A stretch of DNA of 64,000 nucleotides from an uncultured Bacteroidia bacterium (GCA_902774145.1 CACYHC010000001.1:32272-96271); one strand, 5' to 3'; positions 49,510 through 60,019 are shown, counted from the stretch's first letter. Translations and numbers: made by a program. The notes: generated by a model not told the origin, from the letters alone.

Positions 49510-50868
49510 CTAGTTTTTAATAATATCTTCATTATAGAGTACTGTGGGATATTCCCCGGTGAAACACGCCTGGCAGGGATCCGCACAACCCATACAGGAC
49601 GCCTTCGTGGATTCGGGACTCAGGTAGCCCAACGAATCCGCGCCAATCGCCTTGCAGGCCTCCTCCAGCGTCCGGTGCGAACAGAGCAGCTCCTCCGGAG
49701 TAGACGTATCCACACCATAATAACAGGGAAACTTCATCATCGGACTGGCAATGCGCACGTGCACCTCCTTCGCCCCGGCATCCCGCAGCAGCTTCACAAT
49801 CTTGAGCGAGGTCGTCCCACGCACGATCGAGTCATCCACGAGCGCAATCTTCTTGCCCTTGACGATACTCCGCACGGGACAGAGTTTCATCTTCACGCCG
49901 AGCTCGCGCATCTCCTGCACGGGCTGGATAAAGGTCCGCCCCACATACTTGTGCTTCACGAGCCCCATCTCATACGGGATGCCGCTCTCCTCGCTGTACC
50001 CCATCGCCGCACTGAGGCTGGATTCTGGTACGCCTACGACGATATCGGCGTCCGCCGGACATTCGCGGTACAGGCGCCGGCCCGCTTCCTTGCGGTAGGC
50101 GTGCACGTTGCAGCCGTCGATATCGCTGTCCGGGCGCGCGAAATAAATGTACTCCATCGCGCACATACGGTGCCGCTTGTAGCGCGAATACTGCCGGCAG
50201 CGGAGCCCCTGTTCGTCGATGGTTACCACCTCGCCGGGCTCGATGTCCCGGATAAAATCGGCGCCCATAATCTCGAAGGAGCACGATTCGCTGGCGACGA
50301 CGTAGCCGTTTCCGAGCCGGCCCAGCGCCAGCGGCTTGATGCCGTGCTTGTCGCGGCAGGCATAGATGCGGTTGCGCGTCATAATCACGAAGGCGAAGCC
50401 GCCCTCCATCATATTCAGCGCGGAAACGATATTGACGATGCGGTCCTCGTTATGGTTTTTCTTGATCAGGTGCGCAAGCAGTTCGGCATCGGTCTCGGTC
50501 TGGAGGATGGTACCGCCCTTCTCCAGATAATTGCGCACCTGCGCCGCATTGATCACGCGGCCGTCGCTGGCAATCGCGAAATCGCCGCTTTTGTGATGGA
50601 AAAACAGCGGCTGGACATTGTCCAGGCCCACTTTGGCGACATTGGCATACATCACCGCCGCCAGCCCGATCTCCCCTTCAAGCGACGCGATATTCTCCGG
50701 ATGGAAGACCTCGTTCACCAGGCCCTGGCCGCGATAGCGCAGGCACTGTCCGTCGGCATTGAAGGTGGCCATTCCGGCGCCTTCCTGACCGCGGTGCTGC
50801 ATGTTATGCAGTCCGTAATATAAATAGGTAGAGGCGTTCTTTACGCCATATACGGCAAGTACTCCCAT
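49510..50868 (-). CDS. purF: Amidophosphoribosyltransferase with degenerate glutaminase site
   Basis: 452 residues of PurF. The PRPP site is intact (VALVDDSIVRGTTS-type loop at 343-354), and so are the iron-sulfur cysteines (C236, C382, C425-C435 region), as in the Bacillus-type enzyme. But the N-terminus reads MGVLAVYG where the family has the nucleophile in CGVxGxxG. In-frame TAG lies two codons before this ATG, so no Cys can precede it. The usual GHVRY is GLAAVMY here (no Arg), and HNG is SDG at 101-103. HRGQEGAG (25-32) is kept. The glutaminase half therefore looks inactive; the enzyme may use free ammonia. Confidence 0.9.
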   Translation of the reverse strand: MGVLAVYGVKNASTYLYYGLHNMQHRGQEGAGMATFNADGQCLRYRGQGLVNEVFHPENIASLEGEIGLAAVMYANVAKVGLDNVQPLFFHHKSGDFAIASDGRVINAAQVRNYLEKGGTILQTETDAELLAHLIKKNHNEDRIVNIVSALNMMEGGFAFVIMTRNRIYACRDKHGIKPLALGRLGNGYVVASESCSFEIMGADFIRDIEPGEVVTIDEQGLRCRQYSRYKRHRMCAMEYIYFARPDSDIDGCNVHAYRKEAGRRLYRECPADADIVVGVPESSLSAAMGYSEESGIPYEMGLVKHKYVGRTFIQPVQEMRELGVKMKLCPVRSIVKGKKIALVDDSIVRGTTSLKIVKLLRDAGAKEVHVRIASPMMKFPCYYGVDTSTPEELLCSHRTLEEACKAIGADSLGYLSPESTKASCMGCADPCQACFTGEYPTVLYNEDIIKN

Positions 50869-50871
50869 GGT

Positions 50872-51588
50872 CTAATTCAAAGTCAAAAGGCGTTTGTACA
50901 CTTCTTCGTAACCGGCCACCACATTCCCCAGGTCCATACGGAAGCGGTCCTTGTCCAGCGGCTCCCGGGTCCGCTGGTCCCAGAGGCGGCTGGTGTCCGG
51001 GCTGATTTCGTCGGAGATGATAATCTCCCCGTTGTCCGATGCGCGGCCAAACTCGACCTTGAAGTCCACCAGTTCGATATCCAGACGGGCAAACAGGGGG
51101 TTGAGCAGTTCATTGGCCCGGCGGGCGACGTCCAGCATCCGGCGCACCTCGTCATAGGAAGCCAGTCCCAGCGCCACGGCGTGATGCTCGTTGATAAGCG
51201 GGTCCCCCAGATCGTCGTTGTTGTACTTGAGCTCGTACACCACATTGCGCAGGGGCGATCCTTCCGGGATCCCGAGGTTGCGGGCCATCGAACCCGCCAC
51301 CCGGTTGCGCACCACCACCTCCAGGGGGATGATTTCAATCTTGCGGCAAAGCTGCTCGCGCTCGGAAAAGAGCTCCACAAAATGCGTACTGATGCCGTTT
51401 TTGTTGAGATAACCCAGCAAAATGGCAGAAATTTTGTTGTCAAGCACGCCTTTCCCACGCAGCACCGCCCGCTTGATGCTGTCAAAGGCCAGGGTCACAT
51501 CCTTGTACCGGAAGATGACCTTATGCGGGTCGTCGGTCGCGAAAACCTGCTTTTCGTTCCCGTCAAAAATCAATTCGCGTTTTTGCAT
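50872..51588 (-). CDS. purC: SAICAR synthetase
   Basis: 238 residues, usual length. Motifs are ATP-site VIFRYKDVTLAFD, LLGYLNKNGISTHFVE, VVRNRVAGSMARNLGIPEG, YELKYNNDDLGDPLINEHH, and the signature VDFKVEFGRASDNGEIIISDEISPD split across strands near residue 180. It joins aspartate to CAIR. It lies between purL (19-base overlap) and purF (three-base gap). Confidence 0.97.
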   Translation of the reverse strand: MQKRELIFDGNEKQVFATDDPHKVIFRYKDVTLAFDSIKRAVLRGKGVLDNKISAILLGYLNKNGISTHFVELFSEREQLCRKIEIIPLEVVVRNRVAGSMARNLGIPEGSPLRNVVYELKYNNDDLGDPLINEHHAVALGLASYDEVRRMLDVARRANELLNPLFARLDIELVDFKVEFGRASDNGEIIISDEISPDTSRLWDQRTREPLDKDRFRMDLGNVVAGYEEVYKRLLTLN

Positions 51589-54500
51589 TTCCGAAAATAA
51601 TTAACCGCGTTAGCGAAAATATCCTGACAGCAATCGCCGTCTATATTCTTGTAAAGACCGCGCTCCCAGCGCTCGCTGTGGCCCATTTTGCCGAGGATAC
51701 GGCCGTCCGGGCTCACGATTCCCTCGATATCATAATAGGAGCCGTTGGGATTGTCCACATAGCGGAAGGCCACCTGCCCGGCCGCAAACAGTTTGCGGGC
51801 CATTTCTTCCTCCACGACGAATTTCCCCTCCCCGTGACTGAACGCCACGCTGTGCCGCTGTCCGGGCTTCATCCCCGCCAGCCAGGGCGAACGGACGGAG
51901 ACCACTTCCGTGCAGGCGATGCGCGAAATGTGACGGTTGATGTCATTGCGGAAGAGTGTCGGCGAATGGACATCCACACCGCCAGCCTTGCCGTAGGGCA
52001 GCAGGCCGCTCTTGATGAGCGCCTGGAAGCCGTTGCAGATGCCCAGCACCAGGCCGCCGCGCTGCAGCAAGCCGTCGATGGCGCGGGAAACCGCCGCATT
52101 GCCAATGACATCGGCGATGAATTTGCCGCTGCCGTCGGGTTCGTCGCCCGCGGAAAAACCGCCGCAGAAAGCCAGGATATGGCAGTTCTCGATGCTCCGG
52201 CACAGCCCGTCGATGGAAGCGTCCACATCGGCGGCGCTGAGGTTGCGGAAAATGAAGGGCCGCGGCTCGGCGCCCGCGCGGCGGAACGCCTTCGCCGTGT
52301 CATAGTCGCAGTTCGTACCGGGGAACACCGGCAGGCAGACCACCGGCGTCCCGACCGCCTCACCGGGATAAACGGGGATTTCCGGATCCGCAGGGGCGCT
52401 GCAGGGCGGCTCCGCGCTGAACAGCGGCGGCACGTCCACGGGATACACTCCGCTGTAGCGGGCCTTATTCGCACGGAACAGCGCGTCCGGGTCCAGCGTT
52501 TCGCCATTGAGGCGCATCTCCCCGGCCGTCACGCGGCCGATTTCCCGGGCGCCTTCGAACTTGATCGGCACCGTACTTTCCACCAGCAGCGCACCGTAAT
52601 CCAGACTGAAAAGCCGTTCTTCGGGCAAGCTGACATCGAATCCCAGCCGGTTGCCCATCGCCATTTTGACCAGTCCTTCCGCCACGCCGCCGAAGCCCAG
52701 GGCCCAGGCCGAGCAGACCGACCCGTCCGCAATGGCGGCTTCCGTCGCCGTCCAGAGGGCCTTCAGCGCTTCCGTATCCGGCATCCGGTCAGGCAGCGCA
52801 AGCACGCTGAGCAGGTAAATGCGGTTGCCAGTCCGCTTGAATTCCGGAGAAATCACGCGGGAGGCGCGCACCGTACTTACCCCGAAGGCAATCAGGGTAG
52901 GCGGCACGTTCAACTGCTCGAAGCTGCCGCTCATCGAGTCCTTTCCCCCGATCGAGGGCAGGCCGAGGTCGAGCTGCATCTTCAGGGCACCCAGCAGCGC
53001 GGAAAGCGGTTTTCCCCAACTTTGCGCCGAGGCCATCCGCTCGAAATATTCCTGGTAGGAGAAGCGCATCTTCGCCCAGGGGGCGCCGCAGGCCACGGTC
53101 TTGGCACAGGCTTCCACCACGGCATAAGCCGCTCCGTGGCAGGGGCTCCAGCGGGAGAGGTCGGGATTGTAACCGAAAGTCAGGACGCTGGCTGTGTCGG
53201 TCTCTCCCTCCACGGGCAGTTTCTGCACGGACTGCTGCGTCTCGCTTTCCTGCGTCCGGCCGCCGTAGGGCATCAGTACCGTGGAACGGCCGATGGTGGC
53301 ATCGAACATCTCCACCAAGCCCCGCTGGGAAGCCACGTTCGGGGAACCCAGCAAGGTACAGAAACGTTCCTGCAGCGTTCCGCCGGAGGGCTTCAGGGCA
53401 AAAGGCCCCTCCCCTTCCACGGGAAGGATTTCCACGTCGCAGTAGTGTTTGGCCCCCGCGCTGTCGATAAAGGCACGCGAAAGGTCGCAGACCTGTTCCC
53501 CGTGGAAGAACATCCGCATCCGCGCATCCGCCGTGACGGTCGCCACGTGGGTCACCTCGATATTGTCCTGCGCGCAAAGCCGTTCGAACGCCGCACGGTC
53601 TTCCGGGCTGACCACCACCGCCATACGCTCCTGGGACTCGCTGATGGCCAGTTCCGTCGCATTGAGGCCCGCATACTTCACCGGCACACGGTCCAGCCAG
53701 ATCTCCAGTCCGGGGGCCAGTTCGCCGATGGCCACGCTCACGCCGCCTGCCCCAAAGTCATTGGACTTCTTGATGAGCCGCGCCGCCTCGGGCCTGCGGA
53801 ACAGGCGCTGCAATTGCCTCTCCTGAGGCGCATTGCCTTTCTGCACCTCGCTGCCGCAATTTTCCAGCGAGGCTTCCGTATGCTTCTTCGAAGAACCCGT
53901 GGCCCCGCCGATGCCGTCTTTGCCCGTACGGCCGCCCAGGAGCAGGATGATGTCGCCGGGCGCGGGACTCTCGCGCCGCACGTCCGAGGCCTTGACCGCA
54001 CCCACGACGGCGCCCACTTCCAGGCGCTTGGCCGTATAGCCTGGGTCGTAGATCTCCCGCACGTGCGTCGTCGCCAGGCCGATCTGGTTGCCGTAACTGG
54101 AGTAGCCCGCGGCGGCCTTGCGGCTGATGACGCGCTGGGGCAGTTTGCCGGGCAGGGTGTCCGCCACTGAAGCGAGGATATCGCCGGCACCCGTCACGCG
54201 CATCGCCTGATAGACGTAGGCGCGGCCGGAAAGCGGATCGCGGATGGCGCCGCCCAGGCAGGTGGACGCTCCGCCGAAGGGTTCAATCTCGGTCGGGTGG
54301 TTATGGGTTTCGTTCTTGAACTGGAGCAGCCATTTCTCGGTGGCGCCGTTCACGTCCACATCGATAAAAATGCTGCAGGCGTTGTTCTCTTCGCTCCTTT
54401 CCAGGTCTTCGAGCATCCCTTTCGCGCTCAGGTAGCGCGCGCCGATGGTCGCCAGTTCCATGAGGCAGAAGGGCTTGCCGCTGCGGCCCAGTTCCGCGCG

Positions 54501-55265
54501 GATGCTTTCGAAGCGGCCGAGCAGGGCTTCCAGTTCGGGTTTGAGGAAGGAATCGCCGATGCGCACCGAACGAATCTCGGTGTTGAAGGTGGTATGGCGG
54601 CAGTGGTCGCTCCAATAGGTGTCGAGGATGCGCAGTTCCGTTTCGCCGGGGTCGCGCCCCTCGCCGTGGAAATAGCGCGATACTTCTTCGATATCGGCGC
54701 GGCTCATGGCCAGTCCGTGCGCCAGGCGGAAGCGTTCGAGCGCCTCCCCTTCGAGCTGCGTGAAGCCGCGCAGGTCCTCCAGCGGACGCACGGCGGCCTC
54801 CCCCGCCTCCGCAAGCCGGGACATATCCTTCTCGCGGCTCTCGACGGGATTGATGAAATAGTGCCGGACCCGCGCGAGGGCCTCTTCGGAGGTTCCTTCG
54901 GGGAAAATCAGCAGGCGGGCGCTGCGGATGGCAATCTTCGCTTCCGACGCCAGCAGGTGCACGCAGTCCTCGGCGGAAGAGGCGCGCTGGTCGAACTGTC
55001 CGGGCAAGTATTCCACCGCCAGCCATTTCAGGCCGTCCAGCGGCAGAGAGTCGCTGACGATATCGGTCACCCGCTCGCCGAAAACGCGATAACGGCACTG
55101 TTCGAGCAGCTCGTCGGAAAAGCCGAAAAGGTCATATACATTCACCAGCCTCAGGGACTTAAGCCCCAGCGAGAGGTTCTCGTTAAAATCGGCGAGAAGG
55201 CTCTGCGCCTCTACACGGAAGCGGGGAGCCTTCTCTACAAAAATTCTTCTTGCGCGCACGTTCAA
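51570..55265 (-). CDS. purL: Phosphoribosylformylglycinamidine synthase (large form)
   Basis: 1231 residues, the single-chain form that includes the glutaminase. The start is TTG at 55265, inside a TTGA overlap with the purE stop; no ATG is near. The FGAR-binding half has [14 protein letters not shown] and [16 protein letters not shown], and two AIR-synthase-like repeats follow. The C-terminal class I glutaminase has Cys in LGICNGFQ and His/Glu in GKMGHSER. It converts FGAR and glutamine to FGAM with ATP. Unlike PurF in this operon, its glutaminase site is intact. Confidence 0.97.
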   Translation of the reverse strand: MNVRARRIFVEKAPRFRVEAQSLLADFNENLSLGLKSLRLVNVYDLFGFSDELLEQCRYRVFGERVTDIVSDSLPLDGLKWLAVEYLPGQFDQRASSAEDCVHLLASEAKIAIRSARLLIFPEGTSEEALARVRHYFINPVESREKDMSRLAEAGEAAVRPLEDLRGFTQLEGEALERFRLAHGLAMSRADIEEVSRYFHGEGRDPGETELRILDTYWSDHCRHTTFNTEIRSVRIGDSFLKPELEALLGRFESIRAELGRSGKPFCLMELATIGARYLSAKGMLEDLERSEENNACSIFIDVDVNGATEKWLLQFKNETHNHPTEIEPFGGASTCLGGAIRDPLSGRAYVYQAMRVTGAGDILASVADTLPGKLPQRVISRKAAAGYSSYGNQIGLATTHVREIYDPGYTAKRLEVGAVVGAVKASDVRRESPAPGDIILLLGGRTGKDGIGGATGSSKKHTEASLENCGSEVQKGNAPQERQLQRLFRRPEAARLIKKSNDFGAGGVSVAIGELAPGLEIWLDRVPVKYAGLNATELAISESQERMAVVVSPEDRAAFERLCAQDNIEVTHVATVTADARMRMFFHGEQVCDLSRAFIDSAGAKHYCDVEILPVEGEGPFALKPSGGTLQERFCTLLGSPNVASQRGLVEMFDATIGRSTVLMPYGGRTQESETQQSVQKLPVEGETDTASVLTFGYNPDLSRWSPCHGAAYAVVEACAKTVACGAPWAKMRFSYQEYFERMASAQSWGKPLSALLGALKMQLDLGLPSIGGKDSMSGSFEQLNVPPTLIAFGVSTVRASRVISPEFKRTGNRIYLLSVLALPDRMPDTEALKALWTATEAAIADGSVCSAWALGFGGVAEGLVKMAMGNRLGFDVSLPEERLFSLDYGALLVESTVPIKFEGAREIGRVTAGEMRLNGETLDPDALFRANKARYSGVYPVDVPPLFSAEPPCSAPADPEIPVYPGEAVGTPVVCLPVFPGTNCDYDTAKAFRRAGAEPRPFIFRNLSAADVDASIDGLCRSIENCHILAFCGGFSAGDEPDGSGKFIADVIGNAAVSRAIDGLLQRGGLVLGICNGFQALIKSGLLPYGKAGGVDVHSPTLFRNDINRHISRIACTEVVSVRSPWLAGMKPGQRHSVAFSHGEGKFVVEEEMARKLFAAGQVAFRYVDNPNGSYYDIEGIVSPDGRILGKMGHSERWERGLYKNIDGDCCQDIFANAVNYFRKCKNAN

Positions 55266-55726
55266 ATCTCCGTATTAAGCACTTTTTCACTTTGTTTGCG
55301 GCGGAATTCCGCCATTTTCGCGTCGAGCGAAGGATCCGCGAGCGCAAGCATTTCTACCGCCAGTAGCGCCGCGTTGCGCGAGCCGTCGATAGCCATCGTC
55401 GCCACCGGAATGCCGGAAGGCATCTGTACGATCGAAAGCAGCGAATCCATGCCGTTCAATGCCTTGGAGCGCACCGGCACGCCGATAACGGGCATCGTCG
55501 TCAGCGCGGCAATCACGCCGGGAAGGTGTGCCGCTCCGCCGGCTCCGGCGATGAACAGTTTTACGCCGCGGTCCCGCGCGCTGCGGACATAATCCGCGAG
55601 GGGGCCGGGGTTGCGGTGCGCGCTGAGCACCTTCTTTTCATAGGGAATGCCGAATTCTTCGAGCGTCGTGCAGGCGGGCGACATTACCTCCCAGTCGCTT
55701 GCACTGCCCATAATGATCGATACCAT
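55262..55726 (-). CDS. purE: N5-carboxyaminoimidazole ribonucleotide mutase
   Basis: 154 residues. Starts [14 protein letters not shown], with substrate and catalytic motifs SAHRNP (His at about 37) and [11 protein letters not shown]. It rearranges N5-CAIR to CAIR. No purK is present in the window. First gene of the minus-strand purine operon, with a TATATTTG box 22 bases upstream. Confidence 0.96.
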   Translation of the reverse strand: MVSIIMGSASDWEVMSPACTTLEEFGIPYEKKVLSAHRNPGPLADYVRSARDRGVKLFIAGAGGAAHLPGVIAALTTMPVIGVPVRSKALNGMDSLLSIVQMPSGIPVATMAIDGSRNAALLAVEMLALADPSLDAKMAEFRRKQSEKVLNTEI

Positions 55727-55747
55727 AATTCTACCAACAATAGGCTA

Positions 55748-55755
55748 CAAATATA
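55748..55755 (-). promoter_or_regulatory. TATATTTG promoter box for the pur operon
   Basis: Exact TAnnTTTG match on the minus strand, 21 bases before the purE start, in the 148-base region shared with pyrC. Confidence 0.65.
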
Positions 55756-55860
55756 CAAGAAAGGGAGGGTTTCCAGAAGAAAAAGCGGCGACAATTTATC
55801 AACAAAATATTGTTGATTTCTTTCTGGGAAGCATCTGCGGAAAATTGCCGGGAATTTTAT

Positions 55861-55868
55861 TAACTTTG
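55861..55868 (+). promoter_or_regulatory. TAACTTTG promoter box for the pyr operon
   Basis: Exact TAnnTTTG match ending only six bases before the pyrC ATG (55875), so the transcript would start at or within a few bases of the codon. Confidence 0.65.
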
Positions 55869-55874
55869 TCCCCA

Positions 55875-57143
55875 ATGGAAAAGTTCCGACGGGATTTACT
55901 GCTTAGCGGAGGTACCGCGCTGGTGCAAGGTACACTGCAAAGGGCCGATATTTTTATCCGGGACGGCCGGATTGCCGAAATTTCCCCCTCTGTTGAAGTC
56001 CCTGAAGGAACGCCCGTCATCAAAGCCGAAGGAAAACTCATTTCCTTCGGTTTTGCCGATATACACGTGCACCTGCGCGAGCCCGGTGCTTCTTATAAGG
56101 AGACGATCCGTACGGGAACGAAGGCGGCGGCGCGGGGCGGCTATACGACCGTCTGCGCGATGCCCAACCTCAATCCTGTCCCGGACAGTCCGGAGCACCT
56201 GGAAGAAGAGTTGGCGATCATCCGGCTGGACGCGTGCATCGACGTACTCCCCTACGCTTCGATTACCGTCGGGCGCCGCGGCGTTCAGTTGGTGGATATG
56301 GGCGCGCTGAAGGGCAGCGTCGTCGCGTTTTCCGACGACGGTTCCGGCGTCCAGTCCGGCGGGATGATGGAAGCGGCGATGCGGCTTGCCGCGCGCGAGG
56401 ACTGTATCATCGCCGCGCATTGTGAAGACGAAAGCCTGCTGCGGGGCGGCTACATCCACGACGGCGCGTACTGCCGTGCGCACGGGCACCGGGGCATCTG
56501 CTCCGAAAGTGAATGGAAGCAGGTGGAGCGCGACCTCGCGCTTTGCGAAAAAACGGGCGCCCGCTATCACGTATGCCATATTTCCACCGCCGAGAGTGTA
56601 GCGCTGATCCGTGCGGCCAAGGCGCGCGGCGTGCGCGTCAGCTGCGAAACCGCGCCCCATTATCTTACGCTTTGCGAGGACGACCTGCGCGAGGAGGGAC
56701 GCTTCAAGATGAATCCCCCGCTGCGCAGCGCCGCCGATCGGGAAGCCCTCATCGAAGGCCTGCGCGACGGCACCATCGACGCGATTGCCACTGACCACGC
56801 GCCGCATTCGGCGGAAGAAAAATCCCGCGGACTGGCGGGCAGCGCGATGGGCATTACCGGGCTGGAAACGGCTTTCCCGGTGCTTTACACGGGACTGGTC
56901 CTGCCCGGACGCATTGGGCTGGAACGCCTGCTCGAAGCGCTCTGCGCGGGTCCCCGGCGCATCTTCCGCATCGGCGGAAGCCTGCAGAAAGGAGAGGCCG
57001 CAGACCTTGCGGTCATCGATTTGAACGAGCGTTATATCATTGACAGTTCGGCTTTTGCGTCGATGGGACACGCGACGCCCTTCGACGGAATGGCGGTGCA
57101 GGGGCGCGTCGTCCTGACGCTCAAAAACGGTCTTTCCGTATGA
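55875..57143 (+). CDS. pyrC: Dihydroorotase
   Basis: 422 residues from ATG at 55875. Class I dihydroorotase: metal motif DIHVHLREPG (about residues 56-65), carboxylated-Lys neighbourhood, AAHCEDESLL, HVCHISTAESV, and ATDHAPHSAEEK with the catalytic Asp. It cyclises carbamoyl-aspartate. The open frame extends upstream but has no family homology before this ATG. ATGA overlap with pyrK. First gene of the pyrimidine operon. Confidence 0.96.
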   Translation: MEKFRRDLLLSGGTALVQGTLQRADIFIRDGRIAEISPSVEVPEGTPVIKAEGKLISFGFADIHVHLREPGASYKETIRTGTKAAARGGYTTVCAMPNLNPVPDSPEHLEEELAIIRLDACIDVLPYASITVGRRGVQLVDMGALKGSVVAFSDDGSGVQSGGMMEAAMRLAAREDCIIAAHCEDESLLRGGYIHDGAYCRAHGHRGICSESEWKQVERDLALCEKTGARYHVCHISTAESVALIRAAKARGVRVSCETAPHYLTLCEDDLREEGRFKMNPPLRSAADREALIEGLRDGTIDAIATDHAPHSAEEKSRGLAGSAMGITGLETAFPVLYTGLVLPGRIGLERLLEALCAGPRRIFRIGGSLQKGEAADLAVIDLNERYIIDSSAFASMGHATPFDGMAVQGRVVLTLKNGLSV

Positions 57144-57877
57144 AAACGATGGATTATACAATCGTGGGGAACCGCTGCGTTGCGCGGCAGGTGTACCGGC
57201 TGGAACTCCGGGCGGACGACCCGCAGTTCGCCCCTGCCGGCGAGTTCGTAAACCTGGCGCTGGACGGCTTTTTCCTGCGGCGGCCCCTTTCGGTCTTTGA
57301 CAGCGGGAAAGGCCGGCTGACACTATTCTATAAGGTAGTCGGCGAGGGAACGAAGGCGCTCAGCGCGATGGCGCCGGGACAGCGGCTGAACCTGCTGACC
57401 GGGCTCGGAAAATCTTTCGACGCCGCCCGCTGCCGCGAAAAGGCACTGCTGGTGGGTGGCGGTCTGGGCGCAGCGCCACTCTATCCGCTGGCCCGGGAAC
57501 TGTCCGCTTCCGGAAAGGCGATGACGGTCATCCTGGGCTTCAACAGTGCCTGCGACGTAGTTCTGGAGGAAGAATTCCGGGCGCTTTGTCCCGATACGCA
57601 GATTGTGACGCTGGACGGCAGCGCCGGGATGAAAGGACTGGTGACCGACGCGATGGCCGCCCTCTCCCCCGCCTTCGACTTTTATTATACCTGCGGCCCC
57701 GCGGTGATGATGCGGGCGGTGGCGGCGCAACTGGGAGGAAACGGGCAGGCGAGCCTGGAGGAACGGATGGGCTGCGGCGCGGGCTACTGCTGGTGCTGCA
57801 CCTGCCAGACGACCGACGGCCCGCGCCGCACCTGCACGGACGGACCCGTCTTCGACGTAGAAAAGATACTATGGTAA
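57140..57877 (+). CDS. pyrK: Dihydroorotate dehydrogenase electron-transfer subunit
   Basis: 245 residues of the ferredoxin-reductase type. FAD site FLRRPLSVFD, NAD site LLVGGGLGAAPLYPLA, and a C-terminal [2Fe-2S] cluster with Cys in MGCGAGYCWCCTCQTTDG and CTDGPVF. It passes electrons from PyrD to NAD+. Two extra Cys in the cluster loop are unusual. Overlaps pyrD by seven bases. Confidence 0.95.
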   Translation: MKTMDYTIVGNRCVARQVYRLELRADDPQFAPAGEFVNLALDGFFLRRPLSVFDSGKGRLTLFYKVVGEGTKALSAMAPGQRLNLLTGLGKSFDAARCREKALLVGGGLGAAPLYPLARELSASGKAMTVILGFNSACDVVLEEEFRALCPDTQIVTLDGSAGMKGLVTDAMAALSPAFDFYYTCGPAVMMRAVAAQLGGNGQASLEERMGCGAGYCWCCTCQTTDGPRRTCTDGPVFDVEKILW

Positions 57878-58722
57878 AGGACCTTTCGATACAGCTTTTC
57901 GGCCTGACGCTGCGCAATCCCGTGATTGCGGCGAGCGGCACCTTCGGCTTCGGCACGGGCTTCGATTTTGACGTGAACGCCATCGGCGGCATCGCCCTCA
58001 AGGGGACGACGGCGCAGCCGCGCGGGGGCAATCCCTGCCCGCGGGTGGCCGACTGCACCGCCGGGATGCTCAATGCGGTGGGGCTGGAGAACCCCGGCAT
58101 CGACGCACTGGTACGCGAAAAAGTGCCGGCCCTGCGCGAAGTATATTCGGGCGTGGTGCTGGCCAATATCGGCGGCTTTTCCGCGGAGGAATATGCGCAT
58201 TGCTGCGAAAAGGCGGATGCGTGCGAAGGCATCGACATCATCGAACTGAACATCTCCTGTCCGAACGTCCACGCGGGCGGCGCTGTGCTGGGGTCGGATG
58301 CGGATGCGACGGCTGCGGTGGTCCGCGCCGCCCGCAAAGCCACCCGGCGCAAACCCCTGGTGGTCAAGCTGTCGCCGAATGTGACGGACATCGCCGCTAT
58401 CGGGCAAGTCTGCGAGCGCGAAGGAGCGGACGGGCTGACCGTCGCCAATACCTTCCTGGGGATGCGGATCGACCTCAAGACCGGGAAACCGGTGCTCTCC
58501 AACACCTTCGGCGGCTTTTCCGGACCGGCGATTTTCCCGCTGGCCCTGCGCTGCGTGTGGCAGGTCAGCCACGCCTGCGGGATTCCCGTCATCGGCTGCG
58601 GGGGCGTCACCCGTGCGCAAGACGTAGTAGAAATGCAGTTGGCCGGCGCCGCGGCGGTGCAGGTCGGCGCCGCCAACCTCCGCGACCCGCAGGCCTGTTT
58701 AACGATAATAAATGAATTATGA
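57871..58722 (+). CDS. pyrD: Dihydroorotate dehydrogenase, class 1B catalytic subunit
   Basis: 283 residues from ATG at 57871, on the short side for the family. FMN barrel with NPVIAASGTFGFG, GIALKGTTAQPRGGNP, catalytic Cys in LNISCPNVHAGG, KLSPNVTDI and the FMN-phosphate loop VIGCGGVTRAQD. It ends ACLTIINEL, lacking part of the usual last helix. Oxidises dihydroorotate to orotate with PyrK. Overlaps pyrF by four bases. Confidence 0.95.
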   Translation: MVKDLSIQLFGLTLRNPVIAASGTFGFGTGFDFDVNAIGGIALKGTTAQPRGGNPCPRVADCTAGMLNAVGLENPGIDALVREKVPALREVYSGVVLANIGGFSAEEYAHCCEKADACEGIDIIELNISCPNVHAGGAVLGSDADATAAVVRAARKATRRKPLVVKLSPNVTDIAAIGQVCEREGADGLTVANTFLGMRIDLKTGKPVLSNTFGGFSGPAIFPLALRCVWQVSHACGIPVIGCGGVTRAQDVVEMQLAGAAAVQVGAANLRDPQACLTIINEL

Positions 58723-59408
58723 AGGATGTAATTATAGCTTGCGATTTCGCTGACAGGGGGCGGACGCTGGAGTTTCTGGCGCAGTTCCCGGAGGGGGAAA
58801 AACCCTTCGTGAAAATCGGAATGGAATTGTTCTACGCCGAGGGCCCCGCGATTGTGCGGGAGGTCAAAGCCCGCGGCCACCGCATCTTCCTGGACCTCAA
58901 ACTCCACGACATCCCCAACACCGTCCGCAAAGCGATGACGGTGCTTTCCGGCCTCGGCGTAGACATCTGCAACGTACACGCGGCGGGAACCGTCGAGATG
59001 ATGCGGGCGGCGCGCGAAGCCCTGGGCGACAGGGCTCTGCTCGTCGCCGTGACGCAACTGACCTCCACCTCCGAGCAGCGGATGCGCGAAGAACTGCTCA
59101 TCGGCGCCGATATGAACGCGACCATTGCGCATTACGCCCGCAATGCGAAGGCGGCGGGACTGGACGGGGTGGTCTGCTCGCCGCTGGAAGCCGGGCTGGT
59201 CAAGAACGCCTGCGGCACTGATTTTCTGGCAATTACGCCGGGCATCCGCTTTGCAGACAGCGCCGCCGACGACCAGGTGCGCATCACGACACCAGCCCGG
59301 GCACGGGAACTGGGATCGGATTTCATCGTCGTGGGACGGCCGATTACCGCCGCCGCAGACCCCGTCGCCGCCTGGCGCAAATGTAAAAAGGAATTTTTAG
59401 CGATATGA
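58719..59408 (+). CDS. pyrF: Orotidine 5'-phosphate decarboxylase
   Basis: 229 residues, the short group I type. Catalytic Lys/Asp network in FLDLKLHDIPNTVRKA (about 62-77). Phosphate-binding C-terminal motifs are ITPGIRF and DFIVVGRPIT. It makes UMP from OMP. ATGA overlaps on both sides, with pyrD and pyrE. Confidence 0.96.
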   Translation: MKDVIIACDFADRGRTLEFLAQFPEGEKPFVKIGMELFYAEGPAIVREVKARGHRIFLDLKLHDIPNTVRKAMTVLSGLGVDICNVHAAGTVEMMRAAREALGDRALLVAVTQLTSTSEQRMREELLIGADMNATIAHYARNAKAAGLDGVVCSPLEAGLVKNACGTDFLAITPGIRFADSAADDQVRITTPARARELGSDFIVVGRPITAAADPVAAWRKCKKEFLAI

Positions 59409-60019
59409 TTCAAGAACGTACCATCGCCGAAGGGCTGCTTTCGATTGGGGCTGTTTTTTTGCGGCCCGACGAGCCCTTTACCTGGGCCAGCGGTATCAAG
59501 AGCCCGATTTACTGCGACAACCGCCTGATTCTTTCCGCCCCTGCCGTGCGCGATACGGTGGAACAGGCGCTTGCGGAAATGATTGCGCGGGAGTACCCCG
59601 GCTGCGAAATGCTGATGGGCACCTCCACCGCGGGGATTGCCCACGCCGCGCTCGCCGCCGCCCTCCTGAACCTCCCGATGGGCTATGTGCGCGGCGAGGC
59701 CAAGAGCCACGGACGGACGAACCGCATCGAAGGGCGGATGGAGCCGGGGACGAAAGTCGTGGTGGTGGAAGACCTGATTTCCACCGGCGGCAGCGCCATA
59801 GAAACAGTACAGGCCCTGCGCGAAGCGGGCGCGGAAGTGCTGGGCATCGCCAGTCTCTTCACCTACGGGATGCGCAAGGGGCTGGAGCGCATCTCCGCTG
59901 CGGGAACCGTCAACCATTCGCTTTGCTGCCTGGACACGCTGGTGCAGGTGGCCGCCGAAACGGGCTACATCGCCCAGGCCCAAAAAACCGAAATCATCTC
60001 GTTTAGGAACAACCTATGA
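59405..60019 (+). CDS. pyrE: Orotate phosphoribosyltransferase
   Basis: 204 residues. PRPP loop VVVVEDLISTGGSAIETV (near residues 116-133); orotate-contact region FTWASGIKSPIYCDNR at 20-35; GYVRGEAKSHGR flexible loop. Adds ribose phosphate to orotate. ATGA overlaps with pyrF and pyrB. Confidence 0.96.
   Translation: MIQERTIAEGLLSIGAVFLRPDEPFTWASGIKSPIYCDNRLILSAPAVRDTVEQALAEMIAREYPGCEMLMGTSTAGIAHAALAAALLNLPMGYVRGEAKSHGRTNRIEGRMEPGTKVVVVEDLISTGGSAIETVQALREAGAEVLGIASLFTYGMRKGLERISAAGTVNHSLCCLDTLVQVAAETGYIAQAQKTEIISFRNNL

Noticed and set aside
48637-50823. A 728-codon plus-strand frame opposite purM and purF
   Set aside because: Antisense shadow of well-identified purine genes; no start context, signal or known motif.
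58660-58722. Frameshift at the 3' end of pyrD because the protein is short
   Set aside because: The stop overlaps the pyrF start in the same four-base style as all other genes of the operon, so the short form seems real.
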